Origin: Deltaproteobacteria bacterium
GTDB taxonomy: Bacteria > Myxococcota > XYA12-FULL-58-9 > JABJBS01
DNA length: 37,963 nucleotides
Direction: 5' to 3'
Assembly: GCA_018668695.1 (NCBI GenBank)
Contig: JABJBS010000402.1
Coordinates: forward strand, 1 to 37,963
Part shown: in pieces, positions 9,091 through 16,884 of the stretch
Numbering within the stretch: the first letter of the stretch is position 1
How the letters are laid out: each line of letters begins with the position of its first letter
Notes under the pieces: generated by a model
What the model was told of the DNA's origin: nothing
The model's database searches: none
The model's input: only the letters and a program-made list of their open reading frames with translations
Translations under genes and position numbers: made by a program

Positions 9091-10059
9091 TTACGCAGCG
9101 TTGGAGTGTAACGCGGGGGTTCCAGTTTTCTGGAGTTCTTTTGCACAGAGTTCGGCAATGGCTTCCATGCCATAGATACCAACCTCGTCTTCAACAGTCG
9201 CATTGTAATTGCTGGTGCTGTTGATGTCGTAGGTGTAACGGTTGCCTTCTTTGTCTTCCACAAATTCAATACCGGCTACATCAATGTCGTGGTTCTTGCA
9301 GAACTCGATGTAAGCTACGACCAGTGGGTCGTCGGCGGTGATTTCATGGCGTGGTTGAAACTTGGCTGCCTTGGTGGCCGACGAATCAGGCGCAGGGCAG
9401 AATGCATCGCCAACGCTGCATGCATCGGCGGGGCAAAGTTCAAACCCATCTTCCGTAGAAGAGCGAATGGCGTAGAGGAATTTTCCATCTACAATTTCAA
9501 CGCGGGTGATGAACTTCTCAGCAGGCTCAATGTATTCCTGAAGCAGGTTGATTGAATCTGGAGAGTCTTCGTACTTACCAGCGTTGATAAAATCTTCGAA
9601 AGCTTGGTGACTCTTAAAGAGCTGCACGCCGAGACCTTTACCGCCTTGGTTGTGCTTGGTGATAAATGGCGTCTTCATTTGCTTGGACGCTTCGATAAGT
9701 TTGTCGGTTCCGGTGACCGCAATGGTGTGTGGCGTGCGGATTCCAGCTGCTTGAAGCGCTGCATCTTGCTGTACTTTGCTTACTTCCAGGCGGAACGATC
9801 TGCTGCCATTGATGATGCGAACACCCTTTTCTTCGAGAAACGTCAGGTACTCACGAACAAACTGCACACCGGCCTGGTGACCGCGGGTGTGAGAGGATGG
9901 GCTCATGCGATTGATAACAAGCTGCTCTTCAGGCTCAAGGCCGAGATTCAAGATCCCACCGTCCATAAATCGCTCTTCATAGTCGAGCCCAGTCTTGTCG
10001 AGAGCGCCGCGAAGGGGTGGCATCCAGTCTTCGTTTTCAAAAAGGATGGTGGTGCTCAT
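9091..10059 (-). CDS. ATP-grasp (RimK-like) ligase
   Basis: A 322-residue cytosolic ATP-grasp enzyme that by family would form a carboxylate-amine bond through an acyl phosphate. The nucleotide-binding lysine loop is KHNQGGKGLG at residues 135-144 and the metal-binding segment YDINSTSNYN is at 277-286, as in RimK/alpha-L-glutamate ligases. An unusual loop carries three cysteines (C209, C214, C221) inside the ATP-grasp core. The gene stands alone between a strong promoter and a clear terminator, with no obvious peptide substrate gene. It could ligate an amino acid to a peptide, a cofactor or a protein terminus; the substrate cannot be inferred. Confidence 0.88.
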   Translation of the reverse strand: MSTTILFENEDWMPPLRGALDKTGLDYEERFMDGGILNLGLEPEEQLVINRMSPSSHTRGHQAGVQFVREYLTFLEEKGVRIINGSRSFRLEVSKVQQDAALQAAGIRTPHTIAVTGTDKLIEASKQMKTPFITKHNQGGKGLGVQLFKSHQAFEDFINAGKYEDSPDSINLLQEYIEPAEKFITRVEIVDGKFLYAIRSSTEDGFELCPADACSVGDAFCPAPDSSATKAAKFQPRHEITADDPLVVAYIEFCKNHDIDVAGIEFVEDKEGNRYTYDINSTSNYNATVEDEVGIYGMEAIAELCAKELQKTGTPALHSNAA

Positions 10060-10101
10060 TTAATTTCTCTTTCATTTCAGTCAGTTACGTCTAAGTGTGA
10101 T

Positions 10102-10130
10102 ATCATAGCTTATATAATCACCTTTGTCAT
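10102..10130 (-). promoter_or_regulatory. Sigma-70 promoter of the ATP-grasp gene
   Basis: On the minus strand, -35 ATGACA (10125-10130) and -10 TATGAT (10102-10107) are separated by exactly 17 bases, each matching consensus at five of six positions. Transcription would begin near 10095, giving a leader of about 35 bases before the start at 10059. Confidence 0.7.
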
Positions 10131-10200
10131 GTATGTATGGGGCTTGGAAGTGCGTCTGACAAGTAGTTTGAATGAGGAAAACGATTTAAATGGCGGGTTT

Positions 10201-10866
10201 CTAGATCTCTTGCGACTTCGAGGCGCCGGAAAGGCGCTGGCCGACAAGACCGAGGCTGAGGATTCCGACCAATATCCAGGGCAGATGGTCGGTGGTTTCA
10301 CCCGAATCTTGAGTAGGGCTCAGGGCCTTAAAACTTGCCCGCCCACCGGGAACCATCTGGCGTGAGCTGGGCTGTGTGAAGGTAATAAAAAGCTCACCGA
10401 GTGATTCAGGAAAGCTCACCGAGACACCGCTAGGCGCCGTGGCATCGAATACACCCTCGAGCTGAATGTTCCACCAGCCGAAACCGTGAGGGAGTTTCGT
10501 TCGGCGCGCTTGAACTTCCGTAAATTGAACCAGAAGCTCTCGAATATCCTCTGCTTTGGGAAAGTGGAGAATCTTAAGTTTGGCCTGGGATTCATCCCCC
10601 CAAAGACGCGTGTCTTGAAGAAGACTATCCCTAGCTTGTTCAAGCTTTGTCTCGATTTGAGTTTCGTCAAATGCAGGTCTTTGACCTTGCGTATGCGGTC
10701 CCACCTGGGTGAGCCAGTCGAGGATGGCTACGTTGAGTAGAATACGAAAATGATTGTCTCGCAGTTCAACCCTTGCGGTGTTGTTCTTGAGTTCATGGCC
10801 GTGGGCGGTGATGGTGACACCGGTGCACAAAAGTAGAAGAGTTGCCACACGCATAATTTTTTTCAT
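10201..10866 (-). CDS. Exported protein with C-terminal membrane anchor, function unknown
   Basis: A 221-residue protein from the ATG at 10866. An in-frame GTG at 10878 would add four residues; I prefer the ATG because it begins a normal signal peptide (MKKIMRV, hydrophobic core, cleavage near AHG). The mature part begins with HELKNNTARVELRDNHF, which faintly recalls the extracytoplasmic N-terminal part of some HupE/UreJ-like proteins. It has no Cys after cleavage and ends with one transmembrane helix (about residues 195-212) and a short polar tail. The start is close to the stop of the YHYH gene (10884), so the two are co-transcribed. I do not recognise the family. Confidence 0.75.
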   Translation of the reverse strand: MKKIMRVATLLLLCTGVTITAHGHELKNNTARVELRDNHFRILLNVAILDWLTQVGPHTQGQRPAFDETQIETKLEQARDSLLQDTRLWGDESQAKLKILHFPKAEDIRELLVQFTEVQARRTKLPHGFGWWNIQLEGVFDATAPSGVSVSFPESLGELFITFTQPSSRQMVPGGRASFKALSPTQDSGETTDHLPWILVGILSLGLVGQRLSGASKSQEI

Positions 10867-10883
10867 ACTGGGAATCACAAATA

Positions 10884-11972
10884 TTAGTTTGGAGGTCCTG
10901 CGGTGCGGCAGCCTGCAGGTGCTGACGTTCCACTGGGCAAATCACGACAAAAGCACTCGTTTTGCTCGGTTGTATTGCATTGGTCTCCGTTGGACCGGTT
11001 GCACATCTTTGATTCCACATCAAAGCAGCGGGTGGTGTCGCTGCGCGTAGAGTACTGAATGTAGTAATCCACCGATTGATACGTGTAAGAAAGCCGCCGC
11101 GTTTCTGTGCCGTCACTCTTAGCGCTGGTTGTGTAATCTAAAGAGCTGGCATCGATTGGAGCACCGCCAGGTCTAGAGGTGCTTACCCGAGGTAGGTCTG
11201 CTTCGTCGACTTCGCCTCTCAGGCACTTGAGAATATACGGCTGTTCACTGGATGTGTGGTACCGGTAGCCGAATGTCTCGTCTGTTTGGCCATTGCATGG
11301 GTCAAGCGCCGATGAGGCAATGCTGGAACCATCGGGGTTGTTGTTTCCGTAGATGGGGTAACCATCGTAGGCCCAGCCGATGATTGGGTTTGCGTCTTTG
11401 TTATCCATCATGGCAATCATACAATCTGGTGATTTGTGATAATGGTAATCATCGCCCTTGCCAGCATGCCCGCCGCAATTGTCCAGTTGCCCCAACAAGG
11501 TTGTGTCTTGGTTACTCTCATATTGAGAATTTCCATCGTCGTCCATTTGCAACTCACCGCCCGCGGAGTAATCGTAAATCGGTACACCGTTGACTGCCAC
11601 GCCGAGAGCAGAATCACGAGTGGTGACGGTATCGGCAACCACGGGGCTTAACCGAATAGGAGCTTCAAAGTCTGGGGCGGGTGCCGGGACCTGTTCGTTG
11701 GTCCCAACGATGCCATTCATGAGGTCGTGGGCAGGGTAGGTGTCGGCTCCAAGGTGTGCAAATTGAGAATCACATCGGACGGCGACTTCTTCAGCAAAAC
11801 CGGCATCTGAAATAGATGCGCGAATCACGGTGCAGCGGTCGTCGGTATCCACGTCAGGGTTTGTGATGTCACTTGGCGAAGAGCTATCGTTGCCTGTTGT
11901 ATCGGAGTCATCGCCTCCGCAAGCAGTCAGTTGCGCGGTGACGAATAGCGTAGCGAAGATAAGAGAGCGCAT
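10884..11972 (-). CDS. YHYH-domain lipoprotein
   Basis: A 362-residue predicted lipoprotein (lipobox LTAC, Cys18) followed by a low-complexity Ser/Thr/Asp linker. The YHYH domain is recognised from its name-giving motif DDYHYHKSPDC in the middle of the protein and the nearby GWAYDGYPIYG. Many aspartates and paired cysteines suggest metal binding and disulfides, as usual for secreted members. The function of YHYH domains is not established. The gene is divergent from a beta-rich lipoprotein plus a PEBP-like lipoprotein and co-transcribed with the membrane-anchored protein downstream. These neighbours point to a cell-surface module. Confidence 0.9.
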   Translation of the reverse strand: MRSLIFATLFVTAQLTACGGDDSDTTGNDSSSPSDITNPDVDTDDRCTVIRASISDAGFAEEVAVRCDSQFAHLGADTYPAHDLMNGIVGTNEQVPAPAPDFEAPIRLSPVVADTVTTRDSALGVAVNGVPIYDYSAGGELQMDDDGNSQYESNQDTTLLGQLDNCGGHAGKGDDYHYHKSPDCMIAMMDNKDANPIIGWAYDGYPIYGNNNPDGSSIASSALDPCNGQTDETFGYRYHTSSEQPYILKCLRGEVDEADLPRVSTSRPGGAPIDASSLDYTTSAKSDGTETRRLSYTYQSVDYYIQYSTRSDTTRCFDVESKMCNRSNGDQCNTTEQNECFCRDLPSGTSAPAGCRTAGPPN

Positions 11973-12140
11973 GGTTATTCCTTAGGCCTTAGCTAAATGT
12001 TGCCTTAGGCTAGCAGGCTCTTGAGGGGCGATAAACCGATGTTTGAAGTGATCTTTAAATTGGGGTTTAACCTGATGGGGTTTGGTTCCGTTAGATTTTA
12101 ACTTTTTCGAGAATACCGGCATAGAGCTGTGGGGGAATAG
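11973..12140. promoter_or_regulatory. Divergent promoter region, YHYH versus lipoprotein-PEBP
   Basis: A 168-base gap between divergent start codons. The octamer CCTTAGGC occurs twice in direct orientation, at 11980-11987 and 12003-12010, 23 bases apart, close to the YHYH start; this could be a regulator site. AT-rich stretches at 12050-12110 may contain the rightward promoter, but no convincing -35/-10 pair is visible. Confidence 0.4.
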
Positions 12141-12920
12141 ATGGTTACTGGAATTTATAAGAGATATTTTTTCGCTTCGGCGCTCTTAACCTCAGCAGCT
12201 CTTTTCTGGGCGTGCTCTGGAACGACAGACTCTGATAATGTCGGCGCAAGCTCGTCTGGAACCGAGGGTTCCGTTACGGCTACCATTTATGCCGATAACT
12301 ATTTTGAGCTTTACGTTAATGGTGAGCAGGTAGCGGTTGACCCTCTAGACTTCACACCCCACCAAGCCGTCCAGGTGTCATTTAATGTGCCCGAAGGAAC
12401 CATCCCGGTTTACGCGATTCTTGCCAGCGATTTCGCTACCGAATCAGGCTATGAATATACATCGACCAATAGCCCGCAATTGGGCGATGGAGGTCTAATC
12501 GCTGTCTTCTCCGATGGGCAAACAACCGGATCGGATTGGAAATGTTATACGGTGCTCTATGGCCCAACCGAGGCTTCTGAGGCGGCTGGGTGCAGTGCAG
12601 CGAACCTCGGTGCCTGTGAAGTAACGGATGCTGGTATACCCAATGGGTGGGCAGATACAGATTTCGACGATTCGGATTGGGAGGAGGCTACCGAGTATTC
12701 CGCGCAGGCTGTTGGCTGGGGGAGAAATCCAGACTACCGCAATGGAGAGTGTTGCACGATTACCGATCCACTAACCCGTGAAGACGCGAGCCCAAGTTGC
12801 TTGGCCATGGATGAATCAGAGTGCTTGTCACCGGAAGAACAGTCGTGGGGTGATGCTGAGTTTATTTGGGGAAGCGATCTTGAACGCGTGAACAAGGTTC
12901 TGTGTCGCAGCCAGCTTTAA
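12141..12920 (+). CDS. Secreted beta-rich lipoprotein, carbohydrate-binding-like
   Basis: A 259-residue predicted lipoprotein (lipobox FWAC, Cys25) with a Ser/Gly linker. The mature domain has a strand pattern around residues 45-60 (ADNYFELYVNGEQVAV) like galactose-binding-fold modules that contain the element N-x-x-x-L-Y-V-N-G. The DSDWEEAT segment near residue 185 also fits such modules. Eight or more cysteines in the C-terminal half suggest disulfides. The start is preceded by GGGGGAA. The PEBP-like lipoprotein begins 32 bases downstream, giving an operon. The ligand is unknown; the fold assignment is by pattern only. Confidence 0.75.
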   Translation: MVTGIYKRYFFASALLTSAALFWACSGTTDSDNVGASSSGTEGSVTATIYADNYFELYVNGEQVAVDPLDFTPHQAVQVSFNVPEGTIPVYAILASDFATESGYEYTSTNSPQLGDGGLIAVFSDGQTTGSDWKCYTVLYGPTEASEAAGCSAANLGACEVTDAGIPNGWADTDFDDSDWEEATEYSAQAVGWGRNPDYRNGECCTITDPLTREDASPSCLAMDESECLSPEEQSWGDAEFIWGSDLERVNKVLCRSQL

Positions 12921-12952
12921 ATTGAGGTTTGATAAACCCTGGGGAGTAAGTG

Positions 12953-13573
12953 ATGAAGTTTTACCGATACTTAATGAAGCAACTGATTTTGGGCTTACTG
13001 GCTCTGAGCCTGTTGGGATGCGGGAGTGATTCCGAGCCTGCCGATAACAATGCTGGCCAAGAGGATTCCGGTTCAACGAACACCGCGACTGAAGATTTTG
13101 GAGACTTCCAAGTGAGCAGTACCGCCTTTAATGCAGGGGATACTTTGCCGGAAGACTATGCTTGCTCTCGCGATGGCGGCGGTGATTTGTCGCCGCCAGT
13201 GACGTGGTCGGGGGCGCCGGAGGGTGTCACTGAGTATGCGCTCGTGATGTATCACTACCCACAAGGCCAAACCGACAACCCAAGTCATTATTGGCTTGTT
13301 TGGAACATTCCATCCTCTATCAACTCGTTAGACGCTGGCAATTTGGAGAGCATCGGGAATGAAGGCAGTAATAAGGATGGCGTTGCAATTGGTTATACGC
13401 CGCCATGTTCACCTGGAGATGCTGTCCACGAATATACGATTCGTGTCTATGCACTGAGCGCTGCCCCGGAGGCCTTGGGGAGCTCAGATAACGTTTCTAT
13501 AGGTTGGGCTGAATTTGTCGCTGCAGTGGAGCCCCTTTCTCTCGGAATGACTGAGTTCTCGTTTACGAATTAA
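12953..13573 (+). CDS. PEBP-family (YbhB/YbcL-like) lipoprotein
   Basis: A 206-residue predicted lipoprotein (lipobox LLGC, Cys23). I use the ATG at 12953, with GGGGAG six bases upstream, rather than the adjacent GTG at 12950. After an acidic linker comes a phosphatidylethanolamine-binding-protein fold: TWSGAPEGVTEYALVM (outline), the HYWLVWNIP strand and the late GYTPPCSP loop followed by HEYTIRVYAL. The usual DPDAP loop of the family is replaced by a His/Tyr-containing segment, MYHYPQGQT. Bacterial members have unclear roles. The operon partner is the beta-rich lipoprotein, and the YHYH lipoprotein is divergent. Confidence 0.9.
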   Translation: MKFYRYLMKQLILGLLALSLLGCGSDSEPADNNAGQEDSGSTNTATEDFGDFQVSSTAFNAGDTLPEDYACSRDGGGDLSPPVTWSGAPEGVTEYALVMYHYPQGQTDNPSHYWLVWNIPSSINSLDAGNLESIGNEGSNKDGVAIGYTPPCSPGDAVHEYTIRVYALSAAPEALGSSDNVSIGWAEFVAAVEPLSLGMTEFSFTN

Positions 13574-13660
13574 GTTCGTCGTGCCTTTTGTTTTAGTCTT
13601 TTGCGGAGAGTTCTTTCTCCGCAACTTGGACCGTTGCCCCGCCTGGACAAGTCTGATAAT

Positions 13661-13812
13661 CGCATGACTGGGTGGCTGAGAGATCAGCGTAACAGGGAAA
13701 TCGGTGTAAATCCGATGCGGACCCGCCACCGTAAGAAAGCATGCTTTGTCATATGCCACTGGGAAACTGGGAAGGCGACAAAGACGCCGCTTTCGAGCCG
13801 GGAGACCTACCC
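13661..13812 (+). ncRNA. Cobalamin (B12) riboswitch aptamer
   Basis: The region shows the conserved parts of the cobalamin riboswitch in order: GGTGG opening strand (13671-13675), a GCTGA/TCAGC hairpin with GAGA loop (13675-13688), ACAGGGAA (13693-13700), the TCGG/CCGA stem and GACCCGCCACCGTAA region, the B12-box-like GCCACTG (13755-13761), CTGGGAAGGCG, and GAGCCGGGAGACC (13795-13807), whose ACC can pair with the opening GGT. The next gene on this strand, and the only one before a convergent gene, is the lipoprotein at 13917. Exact ends are uncertain by about ten bases. Confidence 0.93.
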
Positions 13813-13916
13813 AACATTCAACTTCAATTCCCTCGGGTATAGGGCCGATTGATTCTATGTGCTTAATTCTTAGCACACGTTTCAATGGCTCGATGTATGG
13901 GGAAAAGGATGCAGTG
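13813..13916 (+). promoter_or_regulatory. Expression platform of the cobalamin riboswitch
   Basis: Between aptamer and start codon, CCTACCC (13806-13812) can pair with GGGTATAGG (13835-13843), and CCCT/AGGG can form an alternative hairpin in the same stretch. A second hairpin has arms TGTGCT (13858-13863) and AGCACA (13872-13877) without a clear U-run. An AAGGA (13905-13909) precedes the start. I cannot tell transcriptional from translational control; the lack of a U-tract slightly favours translation. Confidence 0.5.
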
Positions 13917-14342
13917 ATGCAACGTTTTTCAGTTTTAGCGATTGTTTGTTCCGTTTTAGCAGTAGGTTTTTTGTCTGGTTGTGGCGACGACACAAGCAGT
14001 GACTTAGCTATTTTGGGTCAGTATGTAGACAACTACGATACCAACCACGAAATCACCAACGAGATGTGGACCAGCGGTGAAAGCGGGTTCATGATTACTC
14101 AGTTCTCCAACGAGTCTCAAATGCTTATTGCGCAAAACAGCAGTGAAAATGAGTGGAGTGCTAATCTTTGGAGCCGTTTTGATTGGACTGAAGATTCCGA
14201 TGGTCTTTGGATTTGTCAGACAGCTTATGATGCCGAGTCTGAAGAAGCGGCTATGAATATAGCTGCTGCTGATGCAACAGATCCAGCTAATACGGGTTGT
14301 AGTAGCTTCTCTTGGACCAAGCTGGTCGCAGCTGGCGAGTAA
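13917..14342 (+). CDS. Small lipoprotein under cobalamin riboswitch control
   Basis: A 141-residue predicted lipoprotein (lipobox LSGC, Cys22). I chose the ATG at 13917, which gives a normal signal peptide; upstream in-frame ATGs at 13746 and 13895 would place the riboswitch or leader inside the coding region. The mature part of about 120 residues is acidic, rich in Trp, Asn and Ser, and contains LWSRFDWTEDSDG, WICQTAYDAE and CSSFSWTKL, with two Cys likely forming a disulfide. I do not recognise a named domain; it faintly recalls small secreted domains found in several copies in other predatory or marine Deltaproteobacteria-like genomes (memory only). Being the only gene downstream of the riboswitch, it should be repressed when cobalamin is plentiful. 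Cobalamin capture at the surface is a plausible but untested role. Confidence 0.85.
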   Translation: MQRFSVLAIVCSVLAVGFLSGCGDDTSSDLAILGQYVDNYDTNHEITNEMWTSGESGFMITQFSNESQMLIAQNSSENEWSANLWSRFDWTEDSDGLWICQTAYDAESEEAAMNIAAADATDPANTGCSSFSWTKLVAAGE

Positions 14343-14357
14343 GTAGCAAGACAATAT

Positions 14358-14385
14358 TTAGCATCCTCTGTGGTTGCTAAGCATT
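14358..14385 (+). terminator. Possible terminator of the B12-controlled lipoprotein gene
   Basis: Arms TTAGCA (14358-14363) and TGCTAA (14375-14380) pair perfectly over an 11-base loop and are followed by GCATTTT. The stem is short, so confidence is modest. Confidence 0.4.
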
Positions 14386-14393
14386 TTACTTCA

Positions 14394-15014
14394 CTAGTCT
14401 TTAAACAATTTCTTAGCAGCTTTAATTTGCTCTTTCGATGGCCAACCACCAGGGCCTTCACCCTCTCCGTTTGCGACCAATCTTGAAAGATACATTTCTG
14501 TTCGGTCCTCCGCCGAGACAACCACGCGTTCAATCGTTTTGCCTTGGGCATAGTCCACCTTATTCATATTGCGAACCATATGTTCGAAGGAGTCATTGGC
14601 AGCTCTTCGGTTGGGTGCATCTGGGGCGGCTCTAAACTGGGGAAGAAAAGCATAGCCAAGCTGATTGATTTGCACCGCACTGCTCACGTTTCCTTCTTCG
14701 ATGAGGTCACGCTGGGTTTGGCGGTAGGTGTCGGAGTTAAAGCCACTGGCATCGGCAGTCGTTTGGGTACCCGTTCCGATATGGTCTCGGTGAAAACCTT
14801 TCACTTCTTGGTAAGCCCATGCTTCTTTTTCGAGTTTTCGTGAAGCCTTGGTTTTACCGCGCTTACCTTCGGCGGATTGGTTGAGCGGCGCGAAACCGAT
14901 GGTATGTTCTGACTCGTGCGTATTTCCTGTAACCTTCTCGCCGTGCGCTCGCGTAAGTCTTCTTTGCTCGCGTCGTTTGGCTCCGTGTTGTCCAATTGCA
15001 TACTTCATCGCCAT
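14394..15014 (-). CDS. Orphan basic cytosolic protein, function unknown
   Basis: A 206-residue protein from the ATG at 15014, which has AAGGTG six bases upstream; a GTG at 15023 overlaps that ribosome-binding site and is unlikely. The N-terminal 55 residues are strongly basic (KRREQRRLTRAHGEK and KRGKTKASRKLEKE), without a signal peptide. A more conserved-looking middle includes HESEHTIGFAPLNQS, HRDHIGTGTQ and NQLGYAF, and a helical C-terminus ends in KEQIKAAKKLFKD. No family is recognised. The gene stands alone, convergent with the B12-controlled lipoprotein and divergent from the molybdate operon. Confidence 0.75.
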   Translation of the reverse strand: MAMKYAIGQHGAKRREQRRLTRAHGEKVTGNTHESEHTIGFAPLNQSAEGKRGKTKASRKLEKEAWAYQEVKGFHRDHIGTGTQTTADASGFNSDTYRQTQRDLIEEGNVSSAVQINQLGYAFLPQFRAAPDAPNRRAANDSFEHMVRNMNKVDYAQGKTIERVVVSAEDRTEMYLSRLVANGEGEGPGGWPSKEQIKAAKKLFKD

Positions 15015-15132
15015 GAATTTCACCTTGTTGAATGTTACATCTTAGATTTAGCAAGTCTTAGGCCAACCCTTTGATTTGAAAACATTAATAATTCTAGATG
15101 CTTAGTAAATGAACTGGTGGGTAGCGTGCTTC

Positions 15133-15154
15133 ATTTTGGCTTTTAAGCCAAAAT
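15133..15154. promoter_or_regulatory. Palindrome upstream of the molybdate operon
   Basis: Arms ATTTTGGCTT (15133-15142) and AAGCCAAAAT (15145-15154) are perfect inverted repeats separated by two bases. With so short a spacer it suits a dimeric DNA-binding protein better than a terminator, and no U-run follows. It lies about 50 bases upstream of the sORF and 130 upstream of modA. It does not resemble the E. coli ModE site. Confidence 0.55.
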
Positions 15155-15206
15155 AGTGGCGTGCGTGAGTGGTCAAGTTTTACTTCTTGAGCGTGAGGGT
15201 TTAGAA

Positions 15207-15287
15207 ATGCTCCTTCGTATTTTAGGCTTGCTGTACTTGACGTTTCTTAAGGCAACGGCAACAGCGCGAGGGACGGGCAGGTTTTAA
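15207..15287 (+). CDS. Putative 26-residue leader or signal-peptide-like sORF coupled to modA
   Basis: An ATG at 15207 has GAGGG seven bases upstream (15195-15199) and opens 26 codons whose TAA stop overlaps the modA ATG as TAATG. The peptide has a hydrophobic stretch (LLRILGLLYLTFL) then KATATARGTGRF, so it resembles a signal peptide or small membrane protein. The modA ribosome-binding site would lie inside it. It may be a translated leader that couples or regulates modA expression. The assignment rests on the ribosome-binding site and stop-start overlap; conservation is unknown. Confidence 0.45.
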   Translation: MLLRILGLLYLTFLKATATARGTGRF

Positions 15288-16057
15288 TGCTTCGTAATAC
15301 ATTATTGATTCTCATAATGGGATTGTCCCTGTTTGGGTGCAGCACACAAAGCGGCCATGACGAGCAGCGCTTGTTGGTCTATGCTGCCTCGTCGCTGACC
15401 GATGTATTGAAAAAGGTTGAGAAGCAATTTGAGTTGAAGCACCCCACGGTTGATTTGGATGTTGCTTACTCGGGGAGCCAGACCTTACGGCTACAGATTC
15501 AGCAGGGAGCCCCGGCGGATGTTTTCATTTCGGCCAATAGAAAACATATGAATATGTTGGTCAATGAGGGTAAAATTACTGAGCGCCGAATTCTGGCCTA
15601 CAACCGGTTGGCTTTGGTCTTGCCGAAGGGTAATCCAGCAGGGATCACTCAAGTTACCGAACTCGATAAAGCCAAGCGCCTGGTCATCGGTACGTCGGGA
15701 GTTCCAATTGGGCGATATACCCGGCAGTGGCTTTCAAAGATGAACCAAGTTGTTGATGGAGATTTTTCTCAACGTGTACTCAAGCGAGTCGTTTCTCAGG
15801 AAAATAACGTGCGCCTGCTTAGAGCTAAGGTAGAGCTGGGTGAAGCGGATGCCGCTATTGTATACTTTACGGATGCTATATCATCTGAGGGCGTTGAATA
15901 TTTACCCATCGAGGAAGAGTTGAATATTCGAACCGAGTATCAGTTGGGAGTTGTTTCCCAAAAGGAGACCAAGTCGGCCTTGGGTGTATGGTTCGCCTTT
16001 TTAGGCTCTGACGAGGTGCGGAAGTTGATGGCAGAAGAGGGGTTGGGTTTGCCATGA
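15287..16057 (+). CDS. modA: Molybdate ABC transporter, substrate-binding lipoprotein
   Basis: The 256-residue periplasmic binding protein captures molybdate (or tungstate) for import. A lipobox (LFGC, Cys18) shows it is lipid-anchored, unlike the soluble ModA of E. coli. Ligand-loop sequences are typical: [10 protein letters not shown] near residues 31-40, [20 protein letters not shown] (residues about 62-81), and the late YFTDA strand. It starts directly at the stop of the small upstream ORF and overlaps modB by four bases. Only the three transporter genes are present; no molybdopterin biosynthesis or ModE gene is adjacent. Confidence 0.95.
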   Translation: MLRNTLLILIMGLSLFGCSTQSGHDEQRLLVYAASSLTDVLKKVEKQFELKHPTVDLDVAYSGSQTLRLQIQQGAPADVFISANRKHMNMLVNEGKITERRILAYNRLALVLPKGNPAGITQVTELDKAKRLVIGTSGVPIGRYTRQWLSKMNQVVDGDFSQRVLKRVVSQENNVRLLRAKVELGEADAAIVYFTDAISSEGVEYLPIEEELNIRTEYQLGVVSQKETKSALGVWFAFLGSDEVRKLMAEEGLGLP

Positions 16058-16884
16058 GACAGGGTTCTGAACATACTACGAGCGGTAGATGGCGGTCCTT
16101 GTTACTGGCAATGCCGATGCTGGTCTTATTGGTGCTGCCGATATTTGCCCTGGTGTTCTCTTCGAGCCCAGCCGAGTTTATGGCCGGCACCCAGCACCCT
16201 TTGTTTTTTCCAGCACTTACTTTGAGCTTGCAGTCCACCTTTGTCAGTTTGATTTTGATTATACTCGCAGGGACGCCGTTGGCCTGGTGGCTCGCTCATT
16301 CATCAGGTCGCTCGACGAGAGTGATAGCTACTTTAGTTGAGTTACCGATTGTATTACCACCCGCAGTGATCGGAGTGGCTCTTCTGCAGGTTTTCGGTCG
16401 AAGTGGATTTTTTGGGGAGACACTTGCCGCGTTGGGTTGGCAGATTCCCTTCACAACCTTAGCCGTCATTCTTGCACAAACCGTGATAGCGGCTCCGTTT
16501 TATGTGCAATCTGCGACGGCCGCATTTAAACGCGTGGACTCTGATTTACTTCTGGTCGCGAGAACGCTTGGGCAAACCCGTATGGGCACTTTACTTCGTG
16601 TGGCGGTTCCTCTTGCTTTACCCGGGTTATTAAGCGGCGCAGCTTTGGCCTGGGCGCGGGCACTGGGTGAGTTTGGTGCAACACTGCTATTTGCCGGTAA
16701 CCTCTCCGGCGAAACACAGACCATGCCCTTGGCGATTTATACCGCTCTAGAATCTGATGTGCGAGCTGCCTTGGCTCTCGCTTTGGTTTTGGCCGCTGGT
16801 GCGACCATACTGCTCATGTCACTTCGATTGCTTCCTATTCGCTGGCTTAGAGATTCGAAGTATGGCTTGGAAGGCAATTCATGA
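16054..16884 (+). CDS. modB: Molybdate ABC transporter, permease
   Basis: A 276-residue inner-membrane permease with about six helices. The N-terminal extension before helix 1 is hydrophilic (residues 1-12). The EAA-type cytoplasmic loop that contacts ModC is visible as [20 protein letters not shown] around residues 169-188, followed by the [11 protein letters not shown]-like segment [17 protein letters not shown], characteristic of ModB/CysTW-type permeases. It overlaps modA and modC by four bases each, so the three subunits are translated in a coupled manner. Confidence 0.95.
   Translation: MRQGSEHTTSGRWRSLLLAMPMLVLLVLPIFALVFSSSPAEFMAGTQHPLFFPALTLSLQSTFVSLILIILAGTPLAWWLAHSSGRSTRVIATLVELPIVLPPAVIGVALLQVFGRSGFFGETLAALGWQIPFTTLAVILAQTVIAAPFYVQSATAAFKRVDSDLLLVARTLGQTRMGTLLRVAVPLALPGLLSGAALAWARALGEFGATLLFAGNLSGETQTMPLAIYTALESDVRAALALALVLAAGATILLMSLRLLPIRWLRDSKYGLEGNS

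Noticed and set aside
9604-10365. Plus-strand open frame of 253 codons
   Set aside because: It lies mostly antisense to the ATP-grasp gene, which has clear motifs, and runs across that gene's promoter; its translation shows no family features.
13484-13993. Minus-strand open frame of 169 codons
   Set aside because: It spans the cobalamin riboswitch and parts of two convincing lipoprotein genes on the other strand.
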